Source of the DNA: Ctenosaura bakeri
Lineage: Eukaryota; Chordata; Lepidosauria; Squamata; Iguanidae
DNA: 64,000 nucleotides
Direction: 5' to 3'
Assembly (NCBI GenBank): GCA_948474755.1
Contig: CAOLHI010001033.1
Coordinates: forward strand, 124,001-188,000
Program-made: the position numbers and the translations under genes
Shown: piece by piece, positions 22,103 through 33,374 of the stretch
Layout of the letters: every line of letters starts with the position of its first letter
Numbering within the stretch: the first letter of the stretch is position 1
The notes under the pieces: generated by a model
What the model saw: the letters and a program-made list of their open reading frames with translations, nothing else
Told to the model about the DNA's origin: nothing
Databases searched by the model: none

Positions 22103-22707
22103 ATGATCAGTGCTCCATCCATGACCAACAACAAAAGGAATGAGGGGGGAATTTATAAAATTTTATTGGAAAGCCAATTTAAACCAGAAGAGGGTTTACT
22201 AAAGTTATGGGAAAAAAATATGAAAATAAGTAGTAAACAAGTTCAAGAGTGGCAAAATGAAATCATTAGGATTAAAAATACTAAAACAATGGAGTAACAG
22301 TTTAATAGGGGGATGGTAAAGAATACCACAGCAGTTATCATATATAATAATAAAAAATGCCACCTAATTGTTGGCATGGATATGGAAGTGGAAGTAAAGG
22401 CACATATGTACATATGTGGTGGGAATGCTGTATGGTGCAGAGATTTTGGCAGGAAATAATTAACAAAATAGATGGAATAGTAGGGGAAAAGTTGTAATTA
22501 AATGAAGAGAAATGCGTAACTCTAAAGAATTTGAGTTTGGCTAGAAATGAGGAATATTTGGTGAAACAAATATTGAGGGCAGCTCAGGTGGTTATGGTAT
22601 ATGGTTGGAAAGACGAAGGAAAATGGAAGGTGGATAGATGGCAATATTATATTGTAAAATATATGTTTGATTTTACATTAGAAGAATGCGGTATATGGGT
22701 CAGTTGA
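22103..22707 (+). pseudogene. L1 ORF2 C-terminal region, frameshifted
   Basis: The first part reads YKILLESQFKPEEGLLKLWE. In another frame comes KGTYVHMWWECCMVQRFWQE, the HMWWEC motif of the L1 ORF2 C-terminal cysteine-rich region. QILRAAQVVMVYGWKDEGKW then follows after an in-frame stop. At least one frameshift and several stops make it non-functional. Confidence 0.75.
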
Positions 22708-22857
22708 ATGAAGGTGGTCAGTTAAGGAAGTGGCGCAAACTACCGGTAATACAAACAATTAAAGAAAGGAAGGGGTACAAAATTATAAAAGATACAATTA
22801 ACATGATTCTTCACATTAAAGGAAAAGGGTTTTAAATAAAAATTGACTTTGTTCCCA

Positions 22858-22892
22858 GGGTGGGTGGGGGTGGGGGTGGGAGGGAGGCAAGG
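22858..22892 (+). repeat. G-rich tract in L1 3' UTR, G-quadruplex-prone
   Basis: GGGTGGGTGGGGGTGGGGGT and GGGAGGGAGG meet the usual four-run pattern. G-rich tracts are a known feature of L1 3' UTRs. Confidence 0.8.
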
Positions 22893-22929
22893 GTTAAAGC
22901 GGTATAATACTTATTGGGAAAATAGATTT

Positions 22930-23066
22930 GTTGCAGGAGGTTTGCTATTGCCTTCCTCTGAGTGACTTGCCTAAGGTCACCTAGTGGGTTTGCATGTCCA
23001 AGCAGGGATCTGAACCCTTGTCTCAGAGATGTAGTCCAATACTCAAATCCCTACACCATGCTGGTA
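22930..23066 (-). mobile_element. Sauria-type SINE, 5' half (broken by an L1)
   Basis: GGTTTGCTATTGCCTTCCTC, GACTTGCCTAAGGTCACCTA, the reverse B box GGGATCTGAACCC and the head end CTACACCATGCTGG complete the copy begun at 21884-22022. Confidence 0.88.
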
Positions 23067-23674
23067 TTTTCATTAGGGCATGTTATATGTATGTGTATGA
23101 TATCTGAGCCTTCTTTCTAACACAACTGCCTTAGAAAGTACATCTCTCAGCTGCTATGGCAGGTACTGCCTTTGTGTGCTCCAATGCCAACAGCAAAGGT
23201 CATACCACACACCTGCTTTTCTGATTGTACTGCTTGTAGTGGTGAATGAGTGGGACTAGGATGGCCAGTGCCTAATTAACTAGCAATAATAGGAATAGGG
23301 ATGGTGGAGGGATAAAGAACCCATTTAACCAGCTTCTTTGTTGCAAACCAAAATGTTTTCTTGTGCTGGGAAAGTAATGAGCAAAATCCCGTTTGCCTTT
23401 AGTTGAGCTTGAATTGGAACAAAACCCCTATGGAATGTGCAGCTCTGTTTTCGCTCTTTTCTCCCCAATTGTACCCTTAATGATCAGGGCAGCTGCAATG
23501 GGGGTCCAGGAGCTTTTGAAGGCCAGGCTCTTAAACGGTCAACATAACTAAAAGGGATTGAGAAGCAGCTCTTCTGAAATGCTGGCCCTTCCTATAGGGG
23601 ATTTGCTTGAATTTGGTACTCTCTGTCTTTTCAATAACACCTTAAAGAGTTAGCTGTGCTGTGAAATAAGTGTA

Positions 23675-23705
<31 letters not shown>

Positions 23706-25117
23706 ATGGGTGCATATTCCACAAGGACAGTATCCCCTCAGAGGAATAACTGGTGTTGTCAACTGACTAGGGGAGAAAACTGTTTCTGCCTTGCCTATTC
23801 TTGTACCTTTGACTGGAATCAGATGTGCAAGCGATGAGTGAGTGAACTTTTTCATGGCATGGAAATAGGTACCATCAGCTGTTTATGTCTGCTGAGAATC
23901 AGGCCAGTAAATTGCAATCCTAGCTGGTAAAGATAAACAATTGAAGACCTTCTCTTTGGAAATTTAAAAAGTGCCAGATGACTCTGTATCTAGTTGTAAA
24001 CAGGAGGCATATAGGTCCCTCATGAAAGAGATAAGGAGCAAACAATTATTTGGTTGGCCTTTTATTAGCCAAACAAGAAATTAATTTTAGAAAACATTTT
24101 AAGTATGAAGCAATGATGGGGCAATGGGATAATGTTACCTACTAGATGTTATACCACTTTAGGCAGTTCCACTGCTCTAGGTCATGTGCAATAGAAGGTC
24201 TGTATGGCATGTTCTAATTCTGTGTAATTGTAATGCTTCTCCAGCTAATTTAATAGACAAGGATAATTTGTCTCTTTGTTTAATTAAATATTGAGCATCC
24301 AATATCCTTTATTTATGTTCCAGACACAGGAGACTGGCACATTGTTTGTAAGGATAATTTCTGTATTCTTATATCAGCAGATGCAGGGAACTAATGCCAA
24401 GGTGCTTTTTCCCAATAAATATTTGGGTGTAAGCAGAGGGCTCTGAACAAGTTTATCAGCAAGTTTTTGGAATGTAGGTTAGAGCCTTGTCACTTGTGAT
24501 TTGTTTCACTATTTTCTATGCTATTGATTTTTCTTTTAGCAAACAAGATGTGAAAAGAAATGTTCTGTGTTTCTACAGCACATACATTTGACTGCATTGA
24601 AGGAAATGTTAGGAAGCCTCAAAGTTTGCATAGAGCTTTGTGAATGTGTTGGAGAAATGAATATTATAGTGACTCACCCAGTGTTTGAATTATGGGTGAA
24701 AAGTGTGAGAGGGCAGGCTTAACAAACTCCATAGGCCCCACACTTAAGTCTCCATAATTTCACCCAAATTACCTCATAGACTCCTTAAATGAGGGGGAAG
24801 AATTCATCTATCCCCACCCCCACCATTTAATACTGGTTTAGTCCTCTTAGAGTCCTATTCTTAGCTTTCTTTCCCTCTTCTTCACTATTAAACAAAAGCA
24901 GATAGTCTTACAGCACAACCTTGTGCGTGTTTACTTGTAAGACAGTGCCATGTTGTGCACCGTGACTCTTTCTATGCTAAGTGTGATGAGTCTTAATCAG
25001 TTCTGTGGTAGTGGACCAAGGATCTTTTCTAGCCAGCAGACAGGGGATATTAATGTGAACCAGATGCACCTTACAAATACAGACCAGTTACTTGACTATT
25101 GGACTTTAGAACATAAT
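23067..25117. other. Unique sequence with one (TG)n run, no gene recognised
   Basis: A (TG)13 microsatellite lies at 23679-23704. The rest is ordinary AT-rich sequence with no exon or repeat I can name. Confidence 0.5.
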
Positions 25118-25835
25118 TTGTTATTATTACTTGCTGTCAAGTTGACTGAGACTTATAGTGACCCTATGAAGACCTCCAAGTAGCCCCAGTCGATTGTCTT
25201 CTTCAGATCTTGCAAACTCATGGTCACGGTTTCCTTGATTGAATTAATCCATGTATAATGAGGTCTTTTTCTTTTCCTACAACTTTCCACTTTACCAGGC
25301 ATTACTGTCTTTTCCAGTAAGTCATGATGTCTCATTATATGTCCAAAGTATGACAGCCACAATTTTGTCATTTTAGCATCTAGTGAGAATTCTAGCCTGA
25401 TATACCCTAGCACCCATGACCTATTCATTTACCTTTTTCACAGTCTATGGTGAATAGAATTTTTCTTTAGCATCACATTTCAAGAAGGTTTATTTTCTTC
25501 CTGTCAGTGTTCTTCATTGTTCAGCTTTCAGAACCACACACAGAAATCAGAAGTACTATGGCATGGATGATTCTGACTTTGGTATTTGATTTGGTATCAT
25601 TACATCATTATTGAGGATCTTATCTAGTTCCTTCATAACTGCCCTTCCAAATCTTAAGTCTTCTGATTTCTTGTCTACAGTCTAAACTAATCACTGAGCC
25701 AAAGTATAGAAAATCTTAAAGTATTCTAGTGTTTTCATTTCCTACTCTAAGGAGGTCATTATTTTTGTCATTCTTGACATTCAGCTGTAACCCACATTTT
25801 GTACTTCATTAACAAAAGTGTTCATATGTCACTAA
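25118..25835 (-). pseudogene. RTE/BovB-like LINE, 3' end of reverse transcriptase ORF
   Basis: The minus strand reads, with stops and frameshifts, SNTKVRIIHAIVLLISVCGSES, then WLSYFGHIMRHHDLLEKTVM and the KRKRPHYTWINSIKETVTMS block. This is the C-terminal part of RTE/BovB polymerases (YFGH.MRR..SLEKT, R.RTRW.DSI.E...MSL.ELR). The 3' end reads GGTCACTATAAGTCTCAGTC followed by AACTTGACAGCAAGTAATAA, which parallels the tails of both SINE families. It is 5'-truncated and decayed. Confidence 0.8.
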
Positions 25836-25837
25836 TG

Positions 25838-26060
25838 TGTGTGTATATGCCATCAAGTTGCCTGTCAACTTAGGTCAACTTCATACATATCATAGGGTTT
25901 TCTTCAATAAGGAGTGTTCAGGTGGTTTTGCCAGTTCCTTCCTCTCAAGTATAGCCTGATGTTTGTTGGCAGCCACTCATCCAAGTACAAACCAAAGCTG
26001 ACTCCATTTACTTTTCAAATTCTGATAGGATCTGGTTCCTTTATGTTGTTTGGGCCCTAT
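25838..26060 (-). mobile_element. 5S rRNA-derived SINE (minus strand)
   Basis: Read on the minus strand: ACCAGATCCTATCAGAATTT, GTTTGTACTTGGATGAGTGG, CTGCCAACAAACATCAGG (5S-like), then GGAAGGAACTGGCAAAACCA and a tail GACAGGCAACTTGATGGCAT. It abuts the BovB-like LINE on its 3' side, so the two may be juxtaposed insertions. Confidence 0.78.
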
Positions 26061-26439
26061 AGAGATCCTACTTACAGTCATCAGAAAAAAGGAAATGCAT
26101 CCACAACAAAAGAAGACACAGGTTGGCATAAAATGTGCACATATTAATTTAGATGTACAAATACAAATTTAGAAGTAACAATATGACCTGAATAAAAGTA
26201 GAATGTATCTCAGTTAATTTTGATCTGTATATCTGCTCCGTCTGCTGTCCACATGATAAAGGTTCATGGGTAGCTTCAAGCTTCCTGCTCTCCTTTCCCA
26301 TGATTATTTATCATTAAACTGGACATTAAACATGGCCCTTTATATAGTGAATATTTTCACACAGAGGGCTTAGCTTTGGCAGGCAGCTATCAAATAGGCA
26401 ACTATCCTCTGCAAAGTAAGATCTGTGACTCCTTTACAC
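26061..26439. other. Unique sequence, no gene recognised
   Basis: Nothing supportable. Confidence 0.4.
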
Positions 26440-26582
26440 ATCACAGTATCAACTCTTTCTTTGGAGATTTTTAAGCAGAGGCTGGATGACCAGCTGTTGG
26501 GAGTGCTTTGATGTGGGTTCCTGTATGGCAGGGGGTTGGACTGGATGGCCCCTGTGGTCTCTTGCAACTCTATAATTCTATG
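26440..26582 (+). mobile_element. CR1 LINE 3' end
   Basis: It encodes the last residues of the CR1 ORF (…LEIFKQRLDDQLLGVL-like) and ends GGGGGTTGGACTGGATGGCC, then TCTATAATTCTATG. The final ATTCTATG octamer is the CR1 3'-terminal hallmark. Severely 5'-truncated. Confidence 0.92.
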
Positions 26583-26740
26583 TTTAGAAGGCATGGCATG
26601 CATGGAAAAGTATGATAAAGGTTAGCTAAATTTTCACCAGTAAGTATTTCTGTAACTTCTGGTTACTGTGGCCTTAAAAACTGTTTGCAGACATAATACT
26701 AAGAAGGACATTTATACCTCCCTTGTACTATTTATAAATT

Positions 26741-26824
26741 TACAATAAAATTTCAGCCTCGTTAGCAACAGAAAAGTCACTGAAGTTAATTTTCTGTTGC
26801 TAATAGATTTGAAATTTTATTAGG
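26741..26824. repeat. Interrupted inverted repeat
   Basis: AATAAAATTTCA and TTAGCAACAGAAAA on the left pair with TTTTCTGTTGCTAA and TGAAATTTTATT on the right, with a 14-nt centre and short unpaired side segments. It may be a small MITE. No flanking duplication is evident. Confidence 0.75.
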
Positions 26825-26984
26825 TGTCTTTTATTGCCCTTTGTCCCTAGTCGTTGCATGGCCAAGAAGGGGAATAGTCTATGCCTGCACTGAAATCCCC
26901 CAGTACTATCTTAACTGACAAAAGAGATAGAATGTAGGCCTGTGACTCTAACAGTCATCCTTTTTTCTCCTGCATGCTTTCAAA

Positions 26985-27110
26985 TATCTTTGCCTGATGA
27001 AGAAGCCAGTGAAGCTTTGAAAATTTGCAGAATGTATTTTAGGCTTTGAAGTTGGCCTGATAAAGGTACTTGGTAGAATGTGGCTGTTGTGACTCTTGCT
27101 TGTTCCTTTC
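26985..27110 (+). repeat. Possible interspersed repeat (CCTGATGAAGAAGCCAGTG type)
   Basis: GCCTGATGAAGAAGCCAGTG, AGCTTTGAAAATTTGCAGAA and GGCCTGATAAAGGTACTTGG resemble a widespread vertebrate repeat with AAAGCTTGCAGAA and TAATAAAGGT blocks. Only one copy is in the window, and the class is not determined. Confidence 0.35.
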
Positions 27111-27543
27111 ATGGTCCTGCCACCTCACCCATCCCTTTCTGGCCATCCAAGTTACCATTAAAGGAGAGGCAAAGGTGTGTGTGAGTGTGACGAGACTGTA
27201 GAGGAAATGATTCAGGCTGATGCAGACTTTCCTCCTGTGCTGGTAAAGATTTAAAGGGCTACCTCCAGTGTCAGAGGTGTGACACTTCTGCTATTAATTC
27301 ACTCTACAGCCTCTTTCTGAACATCCCATCTGCAATACCGTGATAATAATAGCTACCTTTATAGGACTCTTACAAGGATTATGGAGCTAATTATATGAGC
27401 TATTCTAAACATACAAGAAGTCAGGAGCCAGCATGGCTTCTGTTTCCAAAGTTCAGTGGTGAGGAAAGATCCTTATGCAGCCAAAGCAGTGTCACTTAGG
27501 CACAAGAGGGTGGTATCCATAGACTTGGGCAAGCTTAGGGTAC

Positions 27544-27545
<2 letters not shown>
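27111..27545. other. Unique sequence, no gene recognised
   Basis: No supported feature. Confidence 0.45.

Positions 27546-27614
<69 letters not shown>
27546..27614. repeat. (GATA)n microsatellite
   Basis: About seventeen uninterrupted GATA units. Long GATA arrays are common in squamates, including on sex chromosomes of some species, but one array says nothing about chromosome identity. Confidence 0.98.
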
Positions 27615-28839
27615 TGGCAAATATTTCTAAAATAAATTTTAATAAATTTGGTAACTTTCCCACAAGCCCAATGATGACTGAGCAGGAATATTAACAGAGT
27701 GGTTAGAAATTTGGGGAGCACATGAGACATGACAGTAAAGAAAGTGTGGCAGTTTTGTGGATCATAGGTTTCTGATGCCTCAACTAGGGCCCCTGTGTAT
27801 CTCCCAGAATCTTCAGACTCTTACCAAACTCCTAGTCCATCCCCTATCTGAAAAACAATTTGCCTTAAAAATGCCCAGTTAAACCCAGTGAGGCCTCAAG
27901 GGCTGGGATTGGCCATTTCAATCATAAAAGTAAGACCCAAACTACCACTCCTGAAGATACTGCAAACTGCAGGTGCTCAGGGCAAAACTTTTACACTAAA
28001 GGAGATGAGTTAATATATATACTGTTCTGCATTTTGGAAGCTTCTTTTGCTAGTTATCTTGTTTCATATATTTTTATCCTTCAAGTCCAAGATTCCCAGA
28101 GTAGTTCAACAGTAAAGGAAAAAAGGCATACAGTTATAGTGACTGGTATCTGTTACATTGTGATGAGAGCTTTGGGGCCATGAATTTTATTTGCTGTTAA
28201 GAACAGCAGATAATCTATATAGGATTTCCACTTCAGAACAACATCATGTGGAAGACAGGTTGAAGTATAGTACATGCTTCCAGACTGGGAGCAGGTCTGT
28301 TTTATTGACTTTGTCCCTGATTGTATATGTGGATGTTCCATACTTTGGTGTAAAGGGTGTTATAAATAAATGTTGTTATTGTTTGTTATGCTTCCATTCT
28401 CAACTTGTATACTGGCACAAACAGCCTTTTTTTATAACCCTTTCCAACCTTTTCAGGGTTTGGAAAAGGGGGCAAGTGTTGCCTACTGAGGTATGTGGAA
28501 AATGACAGTGTGCAGCCCCAGAGACCTTTGGTGGCTGCTAATACCTAAATGGAGTATTCTGTAAGAAGGAATAGCTGATTGGCTAGAATTATATAAACAG
28601 GAGCATTTACATACTGCAACATTTCTTTTGCAGGTCCAATATATTATTTACTCTTAGTGAGAGAGGAGTCCTGTTCCCCCTTGATGTTTAAATAGCAGTA
28701 AGGGGTAATTCATTGATGAAGCTAACACTGATGCAGCTTCCTCTTACTTGGAAAGGCAAGTAAACACAAACAAGATTAATTAACTTGTTCGCAGTTAGCA
28801 GTGCTTCAGATCTGTAAAACTGTGTTTTCTTAGGGACAA
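27615..28839. other. Unique sequence, no gene recognised
   Basis: No exon or named repeat seen. Confidence 0.5.
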
Positions 28840-28841
28840 TA

Positions 28842-29275
28842 CAGTTGGCCCCTCTCATTTGCTAGGGTTACAGGTGCAGGAACTTTGCAAAAGTGGAAAA
28901 ATCACAAATATCAACATGTATGTGATCTGCAAAGGGGACCGAGGTCTGGTTGGGAGAACAGGCAGCAGGGTCCAAACCAGATTAGGGAAAGGAGAGGGAG
29001 CAGCGGGTTGGCATGAATGATGTCCCTATACTTCCTCTGTCTCACTCGTCTCCTTCCTTTGGTATTGGAGGGCATCAAGAGAGGGTTTGTTGTGTTGTGC
29101 CTTCAAGCAGCTAGTAGAGGAGGAAGAAGCCCAGGGGTGGGTTTTTAAAGGGCTGTGTGGCCCAATCGGAGCTGTTGAAAGAGAAACACCTGAGGTGGGG
29201 GCAAGACAGGGTTTGAAGAAACTCACAATAATCAAATCCATGAAAGTCAGATCTACGTATGTGGAGGGCTGACTA
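28842..29275. mobile_element. Pogo-like MITE (CAGTTGGCCCC ends)
   Basis: The left end CAGTTGGCCCCTCTCATTTG and right end TATGTGGAGGGCTGACTA are inverted copies, flanked by TA at 28840-28841 and 29276-29277. The ends resemble Tigger-type CAGTTGGCCCTCC termini. The 434-bp interior has no transposase. A second, shorter copy is at 47463-47785. Confidence 0.8.
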
Positions 29276-29277
29276 TA

Positions 29278-30089
29278 ATTTACAGCTGGTCTGTCCCTGA
29301 TTTTTAATTAATGATACAGTTGCTCTGGAGACTTTTTAAAAAGGAAATCTGACCATTTCAAACTTTTGTCATTGGTTAGTTTACTTCACGTGGATGAGTC
29401 CTCCATCTTGCTTACACAATTGGGAAACCAATAGATCCAAAGTTAGATGTAAGTTACAAATTATTTACTTCCCCCTCTCTCTCTTGACAGGAGAGCTCTG
29501 GTTGTGTTGAACCATAGAAGAACTGAGGTCCTTCTTTTGGTTAGAAAATGGGTTATTAAGTAACAGTCTGCCCTACTACTGCTGACTCATGCTGAAACTA
29601 ATGAACACCCTGGCTGGCCATTTGAAATTTATTGCACCTATTAATTACAACCATTAGCTTCAGCCAGTGAAATTTTTATAATGAGGGCCCTTGCGACGTT
29701 GCTTTCCTTGCAGCAAATTAACTGTGTGTATATGAAGGCTGAGGCGAGGAGGGGGGTTAGAATCAATGGGATCAGCATACTTTACAGAAGCAATGTTTTA
29801 ATTAGTAATCTCTGCAAACACTGCAGCCTGAAACACCAGCTGTATGTGCATCGTTATTTCCTTTTAAAGGGACAGTGCTTCCCTTTTGCTAATTCAGTTT
29901 ATTTCTTCCTAGGGTTTTTTTTTTTAAGCAGCAACTGGGTTTTCTGTATATTTTTTTCCCTAGCTGGCTGTTAATAAAGAAATAATGCATTAAGATAAGT
30001 AAAAAAAAAATGAAATAAAAATAGGGAGAGTAGGAGATAAGGGAAGCTGAAGCCAAAAAAAAAAAATACTGTTCAGATTTGCCTCTCAC
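29278..30089. other. Unique sequence, possible conserved non-coding block
   Basis: Nothing coding is supported. The part at 29580-29905 is repeat-free and rich in homeodomain-type motifs (CTATTAATTACAA, TTTTAATTAGTAA). That is only suggestive; no alignment was possible. Confidence 0.35.
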
Positions 30090-30210
30090 CCTTCGAGGAC
30101 CTCAGGGCAGTGTCCTTGGGGATTATCCCATTTTGTCCTCACATACAACTCGGTCAGTAAAATGAGGTTGACGGAGAATGTCTCCCTCATTTGTCTCTGA
30201 GTGTAGATCT
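30090..30210 (-). mobile_element. Old SINE fragment (minus strand)
   Basis: ACCTCAGGGCAGTGTCCTTG, CCATTTTGTCCTCACATACA and AATGAGGTTGAC keep the order of the repeat seen at 15313-15484 and 54735-54915, but are heavily diverged. Confidence 0.45.
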
Positions 30211-30802
30211 GAGCCAAAGTCAAGCTGGGCTATGTAATGACCATCTCCACACTAGCTTGGATATTGCATCATTCCATCCTTCTGTCTGGGGCTGAGGAGC
30301 ATGTACTCCCCCAGATGTTGAAGTGCAGTTCACAGGAGGCTTAGCAATGTGACCAATGGTAAGGAGTTGTCCACCAGTGACATCTGGAGGATCACATGTT
30401 GCACAGACCGTCTTTAGCTCCTGCTTCACCGTCACTGAACAAAATCAAGGCATCTAGACTATGAGTAGCTTATTAAAGGAAACCAGATGTAAAGGAAAGT
30501 GGAAGTGCTTCATCTCGCATAGACATACGTAGACGAGGGATTTCTATAGGTGCAGCTTTTCTGATCCATATATGACAAGCTACAGCTACCTTTACATCTA
30601 ATTGTCCTAAATTGATGAGCTCTTCATTTTGAATAACTAACTAAGGGAGTGAATGTTTCATCTTGGGCCTGTCGTGAATCATCTGCCATGATTCTAGAGG
30701 TGGCCAATGTTTTTCCCACCATATGGCTTTTTTAAAATTAACATCCATAATAATCAATACAATTTCTAAATGCAAGTGAATGCATATGTGGCAATGACAT
30801 CA
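30211..30802. other. Unique sequence, no gene recognised
   Basis: A CATCTCCACACTAGCTTGG segment near 30242 recalls a MITE terminus, but no matching right end was found. Confidence 0.4.
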
Positions 30803-31040
30803 TTGTCATTGTTGTGTGCTTCAAGTCATTTCTGACTTATGGTGACCCTAAGGTGAACCTATCAGGGAGCTTTCTTAACAAGTTTTGTTCAGAGGTGGTT
30901 TGCCTTTGCCTTCCTTTGAGGCTGAGAGAGTGTGACTTACCCAAATTCACCCAGAGGCTTTCCACGGTCAAGCAGGGATATGAACCCTGGTCTTCAGAGT
31001 CCTAGATCAACACCCAAATCACTATACCACACTAGCTCAG
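30803..31040 (-). mobile_element. Sauria-type tRNA SINE (minus strand)
   Basis: Tail TGTTGTGTGCTTCAAGTCAT, TGACTTATGGTGACCCTAAG, body AAGTTTTGTTCAGAGGTGGT, reverse B box GGGATATGAACCC and head end CTATACCACACTAGCTC are all present. Essentially full length. Confidence 0.92.
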
Positions 31041-32349
31041 ATAATGATATCATATTCTGTCCATATGATCATTATCCATACTTTTGTTAGAACAAGCCCA
31101 TTGATGTTAGTCTGATTATATTTAAATGTTTGTTATTCCACTTTCTCTGGATAGGTATGTCTCAAGAAGCCATACTGAAGGAGTAGAATCTATTCACCAG
31201 TATATACTGGTCTGGTTTTAGATTTAGTCTTTAAATTGAGTGAATCACTAGAAGTAAATGTCACCTAAGTTAGTCATGATTAACTTAAGATTAGGGTATT
31301 GAAATCACTGGAATTTGTTAACCAAGATTAAATCCTATTGATTTGAATGTGCCTGCTCTTGGGTTTGACTAAATCTGTACCCATTGTGTAATAGTCAAAA
31401 GGAGAATTAAAAACTAGCCCACCCCCTTGCTCTGTTCATGGGGCAGTGTTGCTTTTTGCCCCAGTTCTTGGTGGAAGGCTTTGACAAACTGGATCACATC
31501 TCTCTTCATTGCTGAGAGAATGTGCAAAAAGGATAAAGATTTCCAATTTCAACAACAGGGCCCTAACTGTTAAGCAGAGCAAAAACCCAGTGAAATCGGT
31601 AATTGTTGGTCTAAGGAATTGGTTCTGTCCAGCTGGTTCAGAAAGACATTTATTAGGGCTTGGGGAAAGTGACATTATTAAAGTGAGCATGCTGATTTCA
31701 GACAGCTCCCAATTCATCACTCTGACAGTGACAAACACAGCCTGAGGTTAAGCAAATGACTAAAGAGAATTCTCTGGCTTTACATTTTTAATGCTCACCA
31801 CATTTTCTGGGCTGTGGAGGGTTCTATTCAAAGGATCCTCTCCCCTGAATAGAAAGGGCAGAGCTGGGCCATGAAACATGCTTAGATTTTGCAAATCAAG
31901 TAGGGCCTCTGTCACTCGGCTAGCACTAGTTCATTTATTTTTTAATTATTCCTCACTCCTTAAAAGATCCTTTTTCTCCATTTTCCAGAAGAACAGGAGC
32001 ATTTGACTCAGCTGTGCCGCCTCTATTCTTCCTGGCTCGTTCATCATTGTCTGCCCCCTGAATGGAAAGTGGAGGGTCAGTTTTAAAAGGCTCCATGCTA
32101 CAAGCTTCCCTAAATATATCAATAGCTCCCTAATGGAATTGGGAGTCTTGTCACTCAGACCACCCAGGTCTCCTGGCAAGAAAATGTGCTTCAGATACTG
32201 TGGTATATTCTTCAACTCCTTCCCACTCTTAAACTCCCTCCTAGTACATCAGAATCTCATACAATGATAATATAAGCAGCTTATCATCCCTACCACAGCT
32301 CTTTTTGCAATAGTACTATAACAACAACAACATCATCATCATAATGATC
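31041..32349. other. Unique sequence, no gene recognised
   Basis: Overlapping frames on both strands at 31436-31745 have no recognisable domain. Confidence 0.45.
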
Positions 32350-32790
32350 TTCATTTTCACCTGACCTTTCCCCCTGAATTGGGACTTTAGGTGGCTTACA
32401 ATTTAAAACAAGTACAAATACATTGGATACGAATTTGTTTTCAAGTTTAGTGCACCCTACTGGCTTTGAACTTAAAAGCCTTACATGACTTGGGGTCAGG
32501 GCATCTCCAGAATTGTCTCCTCCTGCATGGCCGTGTTCAAGAACAGGGCCACATCTTCCTGTTCTCTTACCATCTGCAGTATAACAGGCATGCTATCTAT
32601 ATTGTGGAATGGCTTGCCTAAAGAGATTCAGCTTGGCCCCTCCACTGCTAAAGCTTGATGAGCAGTTCTGTTCTTGCATACATTTAACTAATGTGGCTTC
32701 CCTTCATATAAATGCTTTAAAATTCTGCCACTTGTTTGTTCTAATTGCTTGTTCACTGCAATAGAATTAGTTTAGTTTTGGTGTAACTTG
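32350..32790 (+). mobile_element. Old LINE 3' region (L2/CR1-related)
   Basis: GGGACTTTAGGTGGCTTACA resembles the GGGACTCAAGGCGGCTTACA block found in many squamate LINE-derived repeats. The following part (about 32450-32690) reads in outline like the end of a LINE ORF, with HDLGSG and VEWLA-like words interrupted by stops. It abuts the CR1 copy that follows in the opposite direction. Confidence 0.4.
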
Positions 32791-32829
32791 CCTTGAATAC
32801 ACCCATTTCCAGAAAGAGTAGATGTATTT

Positions 32830-33352
32830 ATAGAATCATAGAGCTGGAAGAGACCATGGGCCATCCAGTCCAACCCCCTGCTATGCAGGAACACACATCA
32901 AAGCATTCCCAACAGATGGCCATCCAGCCTCTGCTTAAAAACCTCCAAAGAAGGAGACTCCACCACACTCCGAGGCAGCATATTCCACTGCTGGGCAGCT
33001 CTGACCGTCAGGAAGTTCTTCCTGAGGTTCAGGTGGAATCTCTTTTCCTCTAGCTTGAATCCACTGCTCGTTGTCCTAATCTCTGGAGCAGTGGCAAACA
33101 AGCCTATTCCCTCTTCCATATGACATCTTTTCAAATATTTAAACATGGTTATCGTGTCCCCTTTTAACCTTCTCTTCTGCAGGCTAAACATAGCCAGCTC
33201 CCTAAGCCGCTCCTCATAGGGCATGACTTCCAGACCCTTCACCATTTTGGTTGTCCTCCTCTGGACACGTTCCAGCTTGTCAATATCTTTCTTGAATTGA
33301 GGTGCCCAGAACTGGACACAGTATTCCAAATGCGGTCTAACCAATGCAGAAT
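32830..33352 (-). mobile_element. CR1 LINE, 5'-truncated, 3' end of ORF2
   Basis: A 5'-truncated CR1 copy on the minus strand of about 520 bp. The 3' end is at 32832, where CATAGAATC is read backwards, the usual ATTCTATG-type terminus. The ORF2 end is described in the next entry. Confidence 0.95.
32898..33344 (-). pseudogene. CR1 ORF2 C-terminal 148 residues
   Basis: An open frame of 148 codons reads VRPHLEYCVQFWAPQFKKDI, ERVQRRTTKMVKGLE, EERLRELAMFSLQKRRLKGD, FHLNLRKNFLTVRAAQQWNM and LPRSVVESPSLEVFKQRLD. This is the C-terminal domain of the CR1 reverse transcriptase, downstream of the catalytic fingers and palm. The frame is intact to its natural stop, so the copy is fairly young, but the upstream reverse transcriptase and endonuclease are missing. 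Confidence 0.93.
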
Positions 33353-33374
33353 AGAGTTATTTATGATAAATAAA

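Larger units (their letters stand above)
22023..22920 (+). mobile_element. L1 LINE fragment inserted in a SINE
   Basis: L1 sequence on the plus strand, from the end of ORF2 into a G-rich 3' UTR. It lies between the two halves of one minus-strand Sauria SINE, so the insertion came after the SINE. The sequence at both junctions repeats the SINE segment GATTTGTTCAGA..GATTTACCATT (about 25 bp, diverged), which may be the target duplication. No poly-A tail is visible at the right end. Confidence 0.7.

Noticed and set aside
27546..27614. GATA array as a sex-chromosome marker
   Set aside because: A single microsatellite cannot indicate chromosome identity.
30237..30420. Possible further MITE starting CCATCTCCACACTAG
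   Set aside because: No matching right arm or internal blocks of the family could be found.
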